From Vibrio pomeroyi (GTDB lineage Bacteria; Pseudomonadota; Gammaproteobacteria; Enterobacterales; Vibrionaceae): 64,000 nt of DNA. Within the stretch, counting starts at the first letter, position 1. The number at the start of each line of letters is the position of its first letter. This document shows positions 55,822-64,000 of this stretch, piece by piece. The stretch is taken from contig CP090854.1 of NCBI GenBank assembly GCA_041879425.1, positions 620,001-684,000 on the forward strand, read 5' to 3'. The position numbers and the translations under genes were made by a program. The notes beneath the pieces are model-generated. The model did no database searches. It was given only the letters and a program-made list of their open reading frames with translations, and was not told where the DNA came from.

Positions 55822-56964
55822 ATGACCACAGCTAAAGTCAATCTACTCGATTTTGATCGTAAAGGTCTTCGTAAATTTTTCACAGAAGAACTGAATGAGA
55901 AAGCGTTTCGAGCAGAGCAAGTGATGAAGTGGATTTATCACTTCGGTGTCGATGACTTCGAACAGATGAACAACATCAACAAAAAACTGCGTGAAAAACT
56001 TCAACGTCGTTGTGAGATTGTTGCACCTGTTGTTTCTGAAGCTCAACACTCTTCAGATGGCACAATTAAATGGGCGATGAGCGTTGGAGACCAAGACGTT
56101 GAAACGGTATACATCCCAGATGGTGACCGTGCGACGCTGTGTGTATCTTCACAGGTTGGTTGTGCACTTGAATGTAAGTTCTGCTCAACAGCTCAACAAG
56201 GCTTCAACCGTAACCTAAAAGTTTCAGAGATTGTTGGCCAAATCTGGCGTGCATCTCGCGAAATCGGCCTAGAGAAAGAAACAGGTCGTCGTCCAATTAC
56301 TAACGTCGTAATGATGGGTATGGGTGAACCTCTATTGAACATGAAGAACCTAATGCCATCATTAGAAATCATGCTTGATGACCTAGGCTTCGCGCTGTCT
56401 AAGCGTCGTGTAACTGTATCAACTTCTGGTGTTGTTTCTGGCCTTGACCAAATGACTGACAACATCGATGTGGCACTGGCTATTTCTCTACACGCGCCAA
56501 ACGATGAACTTCGTAGCCAAATCATGCCGATCAACGATCGTTGGGATATTCAAGACTTCCTAGCGTCTGTTCGTCGTTACATTGCATCTTCAAATGCTAA
56601 CCGCGGTAAAGTGACGGTTGAGTACGTTCTATTGGATCATGTGAATGACGATATGGACCACGCTCGTGAACTTGCTGAGCTGATGAAAGATACGCCATGT
56701 AAGATCAACCTGATTCCATTTAACCCTTACCCGGGTTCGCCATACAAGAAGCCAAGCAACTCTCGTATTGACCGCTTCCAAAAAACGCTGATGGAATACA
56801 ACTACACAGTAACCGTTCGTAAGACTCGTGGTGATGATATTGATGCCGCATGTGGTCAGTTAGTCGGTGATGTGATTGATAGAACCAAACGCACCAAAAT
56901 GATCAAAGCAGCCTCAGAAGCGAACTTGATTGCCGGTGGTGTGATTGAAGTAAAAGCGGTATAA
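55822..56964 (+). CDS. rlmN: Dual-specificity 23S rRNA/tRNA (adenine-C2)-methyltransferase RlmN
   Basis: A 380-residue radical-SAM methyltransferase making m2A2503 in 23S rRNA and m2A37 in some tRNAs. The start is ATG 55822 behind GAGAGG; a TTG four codons earlier is unlikely. The radical-SAM motif is [15 protein letters not shown], and [15 protein letters not shown] and the C-terminal Cys in [12 protein letters not shown] are present. A hairpin follows the gene. Confidence 0.97.
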   Translation: MTTAKVNLLDFDRKGLRKFFTEELNEKAFRAEQVMKWIYHFGVDDFEQMNNINKKLREKLQRRCEIVAPVVSEAQHSSDGTIKWAMSVGDQDVETVYIPDGDRATLCVSSQVGCALECKFCSTAQQGFNRNLKVSEIVGQIWRASREIGLEKETGRRPITNVVMMGMGEPLLNMKNLMPSLEIMLDDLGFALSKRRVTVSTSGVVSGLDQMTDNIDVALAISLHAPNDELRSQIMPINDRWDIQDFLASVRRYIASSNANRGKVTVEYVLLDHVNDDMDHARELAELMKDTPCKINLIPFNPYPGSPYKKPSNSRIDRFQKTLMEYNYTVTVRKTRGDDIDAACGQLVGDVIDRTKRTKMIKAASEANLIAGGVIEVKAV

Positions 56965-57404
56965 AACGCTAATTGAACCTAAACAAGCCAGAAGTCTTAC
57001 TTCTGGCTTGTTGCTTTTCTGGGGTATGGTTTTTCTATTTTTGGACTTCTTGCCCACGCTTTCTTACATTTTTCGTCAAATTTTGGACAAAACCATGAGC
57101 TGACGGTAAATTTTGTTTAAAGTGTTTTTGCCTTGTAATGGCATTAGCTTATGATTAACTAATCTTAAATTAATTTAAGTGCTCGCTTGCTACTGATCAT
57201 CAATATGTCTATTTAGGTTGGCTACTTGATAAACTAGCTTCCTGAGAAGGTCATCCATAACAATATGCGTGACGTTCGTCTTTAAGGGTTGATGATTTAG
57301 GTAACAGGAAAAATTCCACATAAAGTGGGTTGTTAGATTGAGCTTAAACGACAATAAAAACCGCTCTCGTCAACCTGCGATAATACTTTAGAAGTTCACT
57401 CTCT
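56965..57404 (+). other. Intergenic region, rlmN to rodZ
   Basis: A 440-bp stretch with the hairpin AAGCCAGAAG-TCTTA-CTTCTGGCTT (56985-57009), a likely rlmN terminator. The rest is AT-rich and has no gene. In E. coli the distance is short and in several gammaproteobacteria pilF sits here; no trace of pilF was seen. Confidence 0.6.
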
Positions 57405-58346
57405 ATGAACACAGAACACGAAACACAAACGCAAGAAACGATTGCTCCTGCTTTAGAAGCGGGAACGCTGCTTAAGAACAAGCGCGAATCTCTTGGTTTA
57501 ACGCAAAAGCAGATTTCAGATCGCCTGAAACTTCGTATTACGTTGATCCAGCAAATTGAAGAAAACAAATTCGAATCAGACCAAGTCGCAACGTTCATGC
57601 GTGGTTACATTCGTTCATACGCGAAATACGTCAATCTTGATGAAAAAGTGGTACTGAACGCGCTTCACCATGCTGGTGATGCTCAACATCAAGAACAAGA
57701 AATGCTGAGCTTCTCTCGTAAAACAAAAACCGAGAAGCACAACAGCCGCATTATGATCCTTACTTGGAGCATTTTTGCTGTGATTGCTGGTATCTCTTCA
57801 CTTTGGTGGTGGCAGAACCAACAACAAGACACCCTTTCTCAATCTCTAGTGAATACTGAAAGCTCAGAAGAACTCGCAGTAGAAGAGTCACTTGATCCTG
57901 AATTCGCTTCTTTAGAAGTGATTGAAGCGGAACAAAACGACGCTACTGCTTCGGTTATTGAAGACACTGAAGGCCTTACTGCAATCAGTGACGCAGCAGA
58001 TACTTTAAAGCAAGCTGATGAGACTGACGCACAATCAGCGACAGAAACCGCAGCTGTAGTTGCTGCTGAACCAGAAGTGGTTGAAGCAAGCGCTGTTCCT
58101 GAAGCTGTTGCGAACGAGTTAGTGATGCAGTTCTCTGCTGATTGCTGGATCCAAGTAAAAGATGCAACGGGTAAAACCCTATCGACTGGCATAAAAAAAG
58201 CAGGCCAGTCATTAAATCTATCAGGAACTGCGCCATATAAAGTGATTCTAGGTGCGCCAGAGGGCGTATCAATGACATTTGCAAGTGAACCTGTCGACCT
58301 TTCTGGGTATACTTCAGGCAAAGTAGCCAGAATAACCTTACCTTAG
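57405..58346 (+). CDS. rodZ: Cytoskeletal shape protein RodZ
   Basis: A 313-residue bitopic inner-membrane protein that links MreB to the cell-wall machinery. A cytoplasmic helix-turn-helix domain (about 18-85, [20 protein letters not shown]) is followed by a basic juxtamembrane stretch. One membrane helix comes next (about 117-138, [21 protein letters not shown]). A long acidic periplasmic linker leads to a C-terminal DUF4115 domain (about 235-310). It directly precedes ispG, the usual order. Confidence 0.94.
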   Translation: MNTEHETQTQETIAPALEAGTLLKNKRESLGLTQKQISDRLKLRITLIQQIEENKFESDQVATFMRGYIRSYAKYVNLDEKVVLNALHHAGDAQHQEQEMLSFSRKTKTEKHNSRIMILTWSIFAVIAGISSLWWWQNQQQDTLSQSLVNTESSEELAVEESLDPEFASLEVIEAEQNDATASVIEDTEGLTAISDAADTLKQADETDAQSATETAAVVAAEPEVVEASAVPEAVANELVMQFSADCWIQVKDATGKTLSTGIKKAGQSLNLSGTAPYKVILGAPEGVSMTFASEPVDLSGYTSGKVARITLP

Positions 58347-58353
58347 AGTTAAT

Positions 58354-59475
58354 ATGCAACACGAATCTCCTATTATTCGTCGCAAATCAACCCGTATTTA
58401 TGTGGGTGATGTGCCGATCGGTGATGGTGCACCAATTGCTGTGCAATCCATGACCAACACAAGAACAACTGATGTAGCCGCGACCGTTGCTCAAATCCGA
58501 GCTTTGGAAAAAGTTGGCGCTGATATCGTTCGCGTATCTGTACCGACTATGGATGCCGCTGAAGCCTTTAAGCTAATTAAGCAGCAGGTCTCTGTTCCTT
58601 TGGTTGCTGACATTCACTTCGACTACCGTATTGCACTTAAAGTGGCGGAGTACGGCGTTGACTGTCTGCGTATCAACCCAGGTAACATCGGTAACGAAAG
58701 CCGTATCCGCTCAGTTGTTGATTGTGCACGCGATATGAATATTCCGATTCGTATTGGTGTTAACGGCGGTTCTCTTGAAAAAGAGATCCAAGAGAAATAC
58801 ACAGAACCTACAGCAGAAGCACTTGTTGAATCTGCAATGCGTCATGTAGACATCCTAGACCGTTTGAACTTTGATCAATTTAAAGTCAGCGTTAAGGCTT
58901 CTGATGTATTCCTAGCTGTCGGTTCTTACCGTTTGCTGGCTAAGCAGATTGATCAACCGCTTCACCTTGGTATTACCGAGGCTGGTGGTGCACGTGCTGG
59001 TGCAGTTAAGTCTTCTGTTGGTTTAGGTATGCTTCTTTCTGAAGGTATCGGCGATACGCTACGTATCTCGCTAGCTGCAGATCCTGTTGAAGAGATCAAA
59101 GTTGGCTTTGATATTCTTAAATCTTTGCGCATTCGCTCGCGTGGCATCAACTTCATTGCGTGCCCGAGCTGTTCTCGTCAAGAGTTCGATGTTATTAACA
59201 CCGTTAATGCCCTTGAAGAGCGCCTAGAAGACGTGATTACACCAATGGATGTATCAATCATCGGTTGTGTGGTTAACGGCCCTGGTGAAGCTGAAGTGTC
59301 TCACTTAGGTCTAGCGGGTAGTGCACGTAAGAGTGCCTTCTACGAAGACGGTAAGCGTCAGAAAGAGCGTTTTGACAACGATGACCTTGTCGACAAGCTT
59401 GAAGCGAAGATCCGAGCAAAAGCGTCAGTGCTTGATAAAGCAAATCGCATTGATGTAGAAAACTTAGAAGATTAA
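58354..59475 (+). CDS. ispG: 4-Hydroxy-3-methylbut-2-en-1-yl diphosphate synthase
   Basis: A 373-residue [4Fe-4S] enzyme of the MEP isoprenoid pathway. The TIM-barrel part includes [11 protein letters not shown] and [13 protein letters not shown] sequence ([13 protein letters not shown]). The cluster Cys residues are in [11 protein letters not shown] and [13 protein letters not shown]. The length is as in E. coli (372). It begins 7 nt after rodZ. Confidence 0.98.
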   Translation: MQHESPIIRRKSTRIYVGDVPIGDGAPIAVQSMTNTRTTDVAATVAQIRALEKVGADIVRVSVPTMDAAEAFKLIKQQVSVPLVADIHFDYRIALKVAEYGVDCLRINPGNIGNESRIRSVVDCARDMNIPIRIGVNGGSLEKEIQEKYTEPTAEALVESAMRHVDILDRLNFDQFKVSVKASDVFLAVGSYRLLAKQIDQPLHLGITEAGGARAGAVKSSVGLGMLLSEGIGDTLRISLAADPVEEIKVGFDILKSLRIRSRGINFIACPSCSRQEFDVINTVNALEERLEDVITPMDVSIIGCVVNGPGEAEVSHLGLAGSARKSAFYEDGKRQKERFDNDDLVDKLEAKIRAKASVLDKANRIDVENLED

Positions 59476-59545
59476 TACAACGCGATGGGGTGTGATTGTC
59501 TATTCGCACTAACACCTGGTCGTGAGAAATTACGGAATAAATACT

Positions 59546-60814
59546 GTGGCTAAAAATATCCAAGCAATTCGAGGCATGAACGACTGCCTTCCAACTCAAT
59601 CACCACTGTGGCAAAAAGTAGAAAGCGCAGTTAAAAACGTGGTGAGCGCCTACGGTTACAACGAAGTACGTATGCCTATCGTTGAAGAAACGAACCTATT
59701 TAGCCGTGCGGTTGGTGAAGAGACTGACGTTGTTTCTAAAGAAATGTACACCTTTGATGACCGTAATGGCGATAGCCTAACGCTACGTCCAGAAGGCACA
59801 GCAGGTTGTGTACGTTCATGTATTCAAAACAGCCTTATCAACCGTGATGAACAGCGCCTATGGTACATGGGTCCAATGTTCCGTCACGAGCGTCCTCAAA
59901 AAGGTCGTTACCGTCAATTCCACCAATGTGGTGTGGAAGTGTTTGGTCTAGACGGTCCAGACGTAGACGCAGAACTTATCATGATGACAGCACGTCTATG
60001 GCGTGAGCTAGGTATCGATAAGCACGTTCGCCTAGAGCTGAACTCAATCGGTTCTCAAGAAGATCGCGTAAGCTACCGCACTGCGTTAGTGGCATTCCTT
60101 GAGCAACACATCGATGTGCTAGATGAAGACTGCAAACGTCGCATGCACACAAACCCGCTTCGTGTACTAGATACTAAGAACCCAGACGTTCAAGCTATCT
60201 TAGGTGACGCACCTCGACTATCTGAATATTTAGGTGAAGAGTCGAAGCAACATTTTGCTGGTTTGTGTGAACTTCTTGACGCTGTTGGTATCGAATACCA
60301 AGTTAATGAGCGTCTAGTACGCGGCCTAGATTACTACAACCGCACTGTATTTGAGTGGATCACTGACAGCCTTGGTGCACAAGGTACAGTATGTGGCGGT
60401 GGCCGTTACGATGGTCTTGTTGAGCAACTAGGCGGCAAAGCGACCAATGCGGTTGGTTTCGCAATGGGTCTAGAGCGTCTGGTTCTGATGATGGAAACGC
60501 TAGAGCTAACAGAAGTTCGCCGTAGCGTTGATGTTTACGTAGTTGCTGCTGGCGAAGGTACTATGATCGCGGGCATGCAGTTAGCGAATCAATTACGCGA
60601 CACCGTTGAAGGCGTGCGTGTAATGAACCACTTCGGTGGTGGTAACTTCAAGAAGCAATTCAAACGTGCTGACAAAGTAGGTGCTGTTGTAGCGCTTGTA
60701 CTTGGTGAGAACGAAGTTGCTGACAATACAGTAGTGCTAAAAGATTTGGTTGGCGGCGAGCAAGAAACCGTGTCTCAAACGGAAGTTGCAGAGAAAGTTG
60801 CTGCGCTAATCTAA
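59546..60814 (+). CDS. hisS: Histidyl-tRNA synthetase
   Basis: A 422-residue class II synthetase. I place the start at GTG 59546 ([16 protein letters not shown]), which aligns with E. coli HisS; an in-frame GTG at 59522 would add eight residues. Motif 2 ([19 protein letters not shown]), the His-specific [15 protein letters not shown] and motif 3 [11 protein letters not shown] are present, followed by the anticodon-binding domain. Confidence 0.98.
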   Translation: MAKNIQAIRGMNDCLPTQSPLWQKVESAVKNVVSAYGYNEVRMPIVEETNLFSRAVGEETDVVSKEMYTFDDRNGDSLTLRPEGTAGCVRSCIQNSLINRDEQRLWYMGPMFRHERPQKGRYRQFHQCGVEVFGLDGPDVDAELIMMTARLWRELGIDKHVRLELNSIGSQEDRVSYRTALVAFLEQHIDVLDEDCKRRMHTNPLRVLDTKNPDVQAILGDAPRLSEYLGEESKQHFAGLCELLDAVGIEYQVNERLVRGLDYYNRTVFEWITDSLGAQGTVCGGGRYDGLVEQLGGKATNAVGFAMGLERLVLMMETLELTEVRRSVDVYVVAAGEGTMIAGMQLANQLRDTVEGVRVMNHFGGGNFKKQFKRADKVGAVVALVLGENEVADNTVVLKDLVGGEQETVSQTEVAEKVAALI

Positions 60815-60894
60815 TTAGCCCTTGAGCAAACGCTCATAATGAATACTAACGTCAGCACTATGCTGGCGTTTAAAGAATTTAAAGAGGACAGGAA

Positions 60895-61509
60895 GTGGAA
60901 CTTTACGATAGCGAAGAGCAACAGGTTGAAGCCATTAAAGATTGGTGGAAAGAGAACGGTAAAGCCGTAATCTTTGGTGCGGTTATTGGTTTAGGTGGTC
61001 TATTTGGCTGGCGCTATTACCAAGATTCAGTAGTTGAAGCGCGTGAAGCAGCTTCAGAAAGCTACACATCTGTAATTTCAGCTCTTGATGTTAAGGGCGT
61101 TGATGCTCAATCTGATATTCAAGCTTTCATCGACGCAAACAAAGACGCTGAGTACTCAGTACTTGCTGCTATGCAACTAGCAAAAGTACAGGTACAAGCA
61201 GGCGATCTAGCGGCGGCACTTGAACAGTTAGAGTGGGCAAAATCGGCAACTAAGGACGCGGCACTTGCGCCACTACTTACTTACCGTGTTGCACGTATCA
61301 AAGCTGAGCAAGGTGAATTTGACGCAGCATTGACTGATCTTGCGGCAATGACAGACGAATCTTGGAAAGGCCGTGTTGCTGAACTGCGCGGTGATATTTC
61401 ACTTCGTAAAGGCGACACTGACGCAGCATACAGTGCTTACACAGAAGCACAGCAAGCTGTTGATGCTAGCCAAACGCTTCAAATCAAACTTGACGACCTA
61501 GCTAAATAA
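60895..61509 (+). CDS. yfgM: YfgM family periplasmic TPR protein (ancillary SecYEG translocon subunit)
   Basis: A 204-residue membrane-anchored protein. EDWWKEN-like cytoplasmic start (IKDWWKENGKA) precedes one helix (about 23-41, AVIFGAVIGLGGLFGWRYY). A periplasmic TPR-like domain follows (LAAMQLAKVQVQAGDLAAAL). E. coli YfgM works with PpiD at the translocon. It starts at GTG 60895, with AGGACAGGAA upstream. The order hisS-yfgM-bamB-der is conserved. Confidence 0.94.
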   Translation: MELYDSEEQQVEAIKDWWKENGKAVIFGAVIGLGGLFGWRYYQDSVVEAREAASESYTSVISALDVKGVDAQSDIQAFIDANKDAEYSVLAAMQLAKVQVQAGDLAAALEQLEWAKSATKDAALAPLLTYRVARIKAEQGEFDAALTDLAAMTDESWKGRVAELRGDISLRKGDTDAAYSAYTEAQQAVDASQTLQIKLDDLAK

Positions 61510-61519
61510 GGCGCTTTGA

Positions 61520-62680
61520 ATGAAGAAGATGTTTCCAAAAGCGGCGTTATGTGCGATTGCTCTTGGCCTACTAGCTGGCTGTGCAGGTGAAGAAGACACC
61601 GTAATCATGGCTCCAGTACCAACAGTAAACAGCGAGTTCACTCCTAAACAGGAATGGTCTACGTCGGTTGGTGATGGTGTTGGTCACTACTTTTCAAAAC
61701 TAACGCCTGAATTGGCTTACGACAAAGTGTTTGTTGCAAGCCGTGAAGGTCTCGTTAAGGCACTTGATCCTGAAACAGGTAAAGAGCTGTGGAAAGTAGA
61801 TCTTGAGAAAGAAGTACTGGCTCGTTTGTCTGGCGGCTTAACAGCAGCTTACGGCAAGGTGTTTGTTGGTTCTGAAAATGGCGAAGTGATCGCGATGGAC
61901 GAATCGACAGGTGAAGAATTGTGGCGTGTATCAGTGAACGGTGAGGTGCTTGCATCCCCTGCGACTGAAAGCAACATGGTACTGATTCACACCAGTCGCG
62001 GCATGATGATCGCACTAGACCAAGAAAGCGGCGAACAGAAGTGGACAATCAGCACTGAAGTTCCGAGTCTAACACTGCGTGGCGACAGCACACCTGTTGC
62101 GGTTTCTGGTGGTGTATTCTGGGGCACAGCAAATGGTCGTTTAGCAGCCGCTATCGTGGACCGTGGTCAGCTTATTTGGCAACAGCCAGTAGGTACGCCA
62201 AAAGGTGCTACGGAAATTGATCGCTTGGTGGATGTTGATGCATCACCAGTTGTTCTTGGCGGCACACTGTATACCGTAGGTATCAATGGTCAGCTTATCG
62301 CTATCGATCTTCGTTCTGGTAAGCCAGTTTGGAAGCGTAACTACTCGTCTGCGATTGATTTAGCAAGTGACGGTAGTCGTTTGTTCGTTGTTACCGACAA
62401 AGACCATGTGGTTGCGGTTGATGCGCGTAGCGGTACTGAACTTTGGAGCACTCCATTGCTAGAAAACCGCTTACTGACAGCACCTGCTATTATTAATGGT
62501 TATGTAGTCGTGGGTGACACTGAAGGTTATCTGCACTGGTTAGATCGTTCATCGGGTGAGTTTGTTGCTCAACAGCTCGTCGATGATAGCGGCTTTGCGG
62601 TTGCACCAATTGAATTACCTGAAGGCTACTTAGTGACGACTCGCAATGGCGATGTAAAGAAACTGACGATTAGCCAATAA
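61520..62680 (+). CDS. bamB: Outer membrane assembly lipoprotein BamB (YfgL)
   Basis: A 386-residue BAM-complex lipoprotein. The signal peptide ends LGLLAGCAG with a lipidated Cys at residue 21. An eight-bladed PQQ-type propeller follows, with repeats such as GLVKALDPETGKELWKVDL, GEVIAMDESTGEELWRVSV and HVVAVDARSGTELWSTPL. It begins 11 nt after yfgM. Confidence 0.97.
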   Translation: MKKMFPKAALCAIALGLLAGCAGEEDTVIMAPVPTVNSEFTPKQEWSTSVGDGVGHYFSKLTPELAYDKVFVASREGLVKALDPETGKELWKVDLEKEVLARLSGGLTAAYGKVFVGSENGEVIAMDESTGEELWRVSVNGEVLASPATESNMVLIHTSRGMMIALDQESGEQKWTISTEVPSLTLRGDSTPVAVSGGVFWGTANGRLAAAIVDRGQLIWQQPVGTPKGATEIDRLVDVDASPVVLGGTLYTVGINGQLIAIDLRSGKPVWKRNYSSAIDLASDGSRLFVVTDKDHVVAVDARSGTELWSTPLLENRLLTAPAIINGYVVVGDTEGYLHWLDRSSGEFVAQQLVDDSGFAVAPIELPEGYLVTTRNGDVKKLTISQ

Positions 62681-62699
62681 AAGCGTGATATAATTCACA

Positions 62700-62737
62700 G
62701 TCGGCTCCTGGTTGGTAACAGCCAGGAGCCGTTTTGT
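62700..62737 (+). terminator. bamB terminator
   Basis: GGCTCCTGG-TTGGTAACAG-CCAGGAGCC is a perfect 9-bp stem followed by GTTTTGTTGTT, about 20 nt past the bamB stop codon. Confidence 0.8.
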
Positions 62738-62838
62738 TGTTAAAAATTAATAAACCGTGTGGTTATAGGTAAGAGTTTAAACTTGCGAACAAGTGCTTAC
62801 CTATAACTACATTTAGAGAAGAAATTGTAGAGGTTGTT

Positions 62839-64000
62839 ATGGTACCTGTTGTTGCTCTAGTAGGGCGTCCGAACGTAGGTAAATCTACGTTATTTAACCG
62901 ATTGACTCGAACTCGTGATGCATTGGTTGCGGATTTCCCTGGCTTAACGCGTGACCGTAAATACGGCCATGCTCATTTTAGCGAGCATGACTTTATTGTA
63001 ATTGACACTGGCGGTATCGACGGTACTGAAGAAGGTGTTGAAACTAAAATGGCTGAACAGTCGCTAGCGGCGATTGATGAAGCTGATGTTGTTCTATTTA
63101 TGGTAGATGGCCGTGCTGGTCTAACACCATCTGACGTAGCGATTGCTAAGCACCTTCGTCAGCTTGAAAAGCCTTCAATGCTAGTAGTAAACAAGGTTGA
63201 CGGTATCGACCCTGATGCTGCAAGTGCTGACTTCTGGCAACTAGGCGTAGAAGACATGTATCAAATCGCAGCTGCGCACGGTCGTGGTGTAACAGCGCTG
63301 ATTGATCTTGCTCTAAACCCGTTCGCAGAAGCACTAAAAGCGGAAAATGGCGAAGTAAGCGATTTAACTGAGTTTGAAGACGAAGAAGAAGAGCAGGTTG
63401 AATTTACAGAAGAAGAAGCTGAAGAAGAATTCAAGCGTCTTCAAGATCAACCAATCAAGCTAGCGATCATTGGTCGTCCTAACGTAGGTAAATCAACACT
63501 AACTAACCGTATTCTTGGTGAAGAGCGTGTGGTTGTTTACGATATGCCTGGTACGACGCGTGACTCTATCTACATCCCAATGCAGCGTGACGAGCGTGAA
63601 TACGTTCTAATCGATACTGCGGGTGTTCGTCGTCGTAAGAACATCAACGAAACAGTAGAGAAGTTCTCAGTAGTTAAAACACTGAAAGCGATTGAAGATG
63701 CGAACGTTGTATTGCTGCTTATCGATGCTCGTGAAAACATCTCTGATCAAGATCTAAGCTTGTTAGGTTTTGCATTGAACGCAGGTCGTTCAATCGTGAT
63801 TGCGGTAAACAAGTGGGATGGCCTAGATAACGACGTTAAAGAACGCGTTAAGAAAGAGCTAGACCGTCGTTTAGGTTTCGTTGATTTCGCACGTATTCAC
63901 TTTATCTCTGCACTTCACGGTACAGGTGTTGGTCACTTGTTTGAGTCTGTTCAAGAAGCTTACAAGTCAGCGACGACTCGTGTTGGTACTTCTGTTCTAA
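62839..64000 (+). CDS. der: Ribosome assembly GTPase Der (EngA), 3' end outside window
   Basis: The first 387 codons of a tandem-GTPase needed for 50S subunit maturation. The first G domain (1-165) has [16 protein letters not shown] and NKVDG; an acidic linker ([18 protein letters not shown]) leads to the second G domain with [17 protein letters not shown] and NKWDG. The C-terminal KH-like domain has just begun when the window ends. E. coli Der is 490 residues. Confidence 0.97.
   Translation, partial: MVPVVALVGRPNVGKSTLFNRLTRTRDALVADFPGLTRDRKYGHAHFSEHDFIVIDTGGIDGTEEGVETKMAEQSLAAIDEADVVLFMVDGRAGLTPSDVAIAKHLRQLEKPSMLVVNKVDGIDPDAASADFWQLGVEDMYQIAAAHGRGVTALIDLALNPFAEALKAENGEVSDLTEFEDEEEEQVEFTEEEAEEEFKRLQDQPIKLAIIGRPNVGKSTLTNRILGEERVVVYDMPGTTRDSIYIPMQRDEREYVLIDTAGVRRRKNINETVEKFSVVKTLKAIEDANVVLLLIDARENISDQDLSLLGFALNAGRSIVIAVNKWDGLDNDVKERVKKELDRRLGFVDFARIHFISALHGTGVGHLFESVQEAYKSATTRVGTSVL

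Noticed and set aside
56965..57404. Loss of pilF between rlmN and rodZ
   Set aside because: pilF sits here in some other gammaproteobacteria, but as far as I recall Vibrio encode it elsewhere. The gap is probably ordinary for the genus.

Overview
The window is chromosomal DNA of a gammaproteobacterium, almost certainly a Vibrio and probably of the Splendidus clade. The evidence is the 16S sequence, gene order (raiA-pheL-pheA; bamD/rluD-pgeF-clpB; phoBR-pstS-ppx-ppk-pstCAB-phoU; queA-tgt-yajC-secDF; the isc operon; rlmN-rodZ-ispG-hisS-yfgM-bamB-der) and the long Vibrio-type PstC and PstA. The species assignment is inference. No prophage, transposase, integron or CRISPR array was seen. Nearly all of it is conserved core genome.

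Layout. 1-8.5 kb: the N-terminal half of pheA with its leader peptide and attenuator, raiA, a lytic transglycosylase with a solute-binding domain, bamD, and divergently rluD-pgeF-clpB with a sigma32-like promoter. 8.5-14.5 kb: a complete rRNA operon (two promoters, boxA, 16S, tRNA-Ala(GGC), 23S, 5S, tRNA-Asp, tRNA-Trp, terminator). 14.6-19 kb: mepA, a small unknown gene, the yfhL-trhP pair and rdgC. 19-31.6 kb: a phosphate block in which phoB-phoR-pstS and pstC-pstA-pstB-phoU flank the ppx-ppk polyphosphate genes; Pho boxes precede phoB and pstC. 31.6-36.7 kb: two small outer-membrane barrels, a LysR regulator split by a frameshift in a tetranucleotide repeat, cutC, and a 2-Cys peroxiredoxin divergent from oxyR with a perfect palindrome between them.

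36.7-38.8 kb is the only clearly accessory stretch. It is AT-rich and holds a duplicated, unrecognised small membrane-protein family. Each copy is followed by a second membrane-protein gene, and several copies are broken by homopolymer indels. A 10-bp tandem repeat lies between the copies.

38.8-64 kb returns to core genome: a CBS-domain protein, queA-(structured spacer)-tgt-yajC-secD-secF, suhB, trmJ, iscR-iscS-iscU-iscA-hscB-hscA-fdx-iscX behind two IscR-type operators, pepB, ndk, a cluster of palindromic intergenic repeats, rlmN, rodZ, ispG, hisS, yfgM, bamB and a der gene cut by the window end.

Themes: phosphate sensing, uptake and storage; Fe-S cluster assembly under IscR; outer-membrane assembly (bamB, bamD, yfgM); tRNA and rRNA modification (rluD, trhP, queA, tgt, trmJ, rlmN); peroxide defence. 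The observations most worth a second look are the decayed membrane-protein module at 36.8-38.7 kb, the (GATT)4 frameshift in the LysR gene, the structured queA-tgt spacer and the prx-oxyR palindrome.
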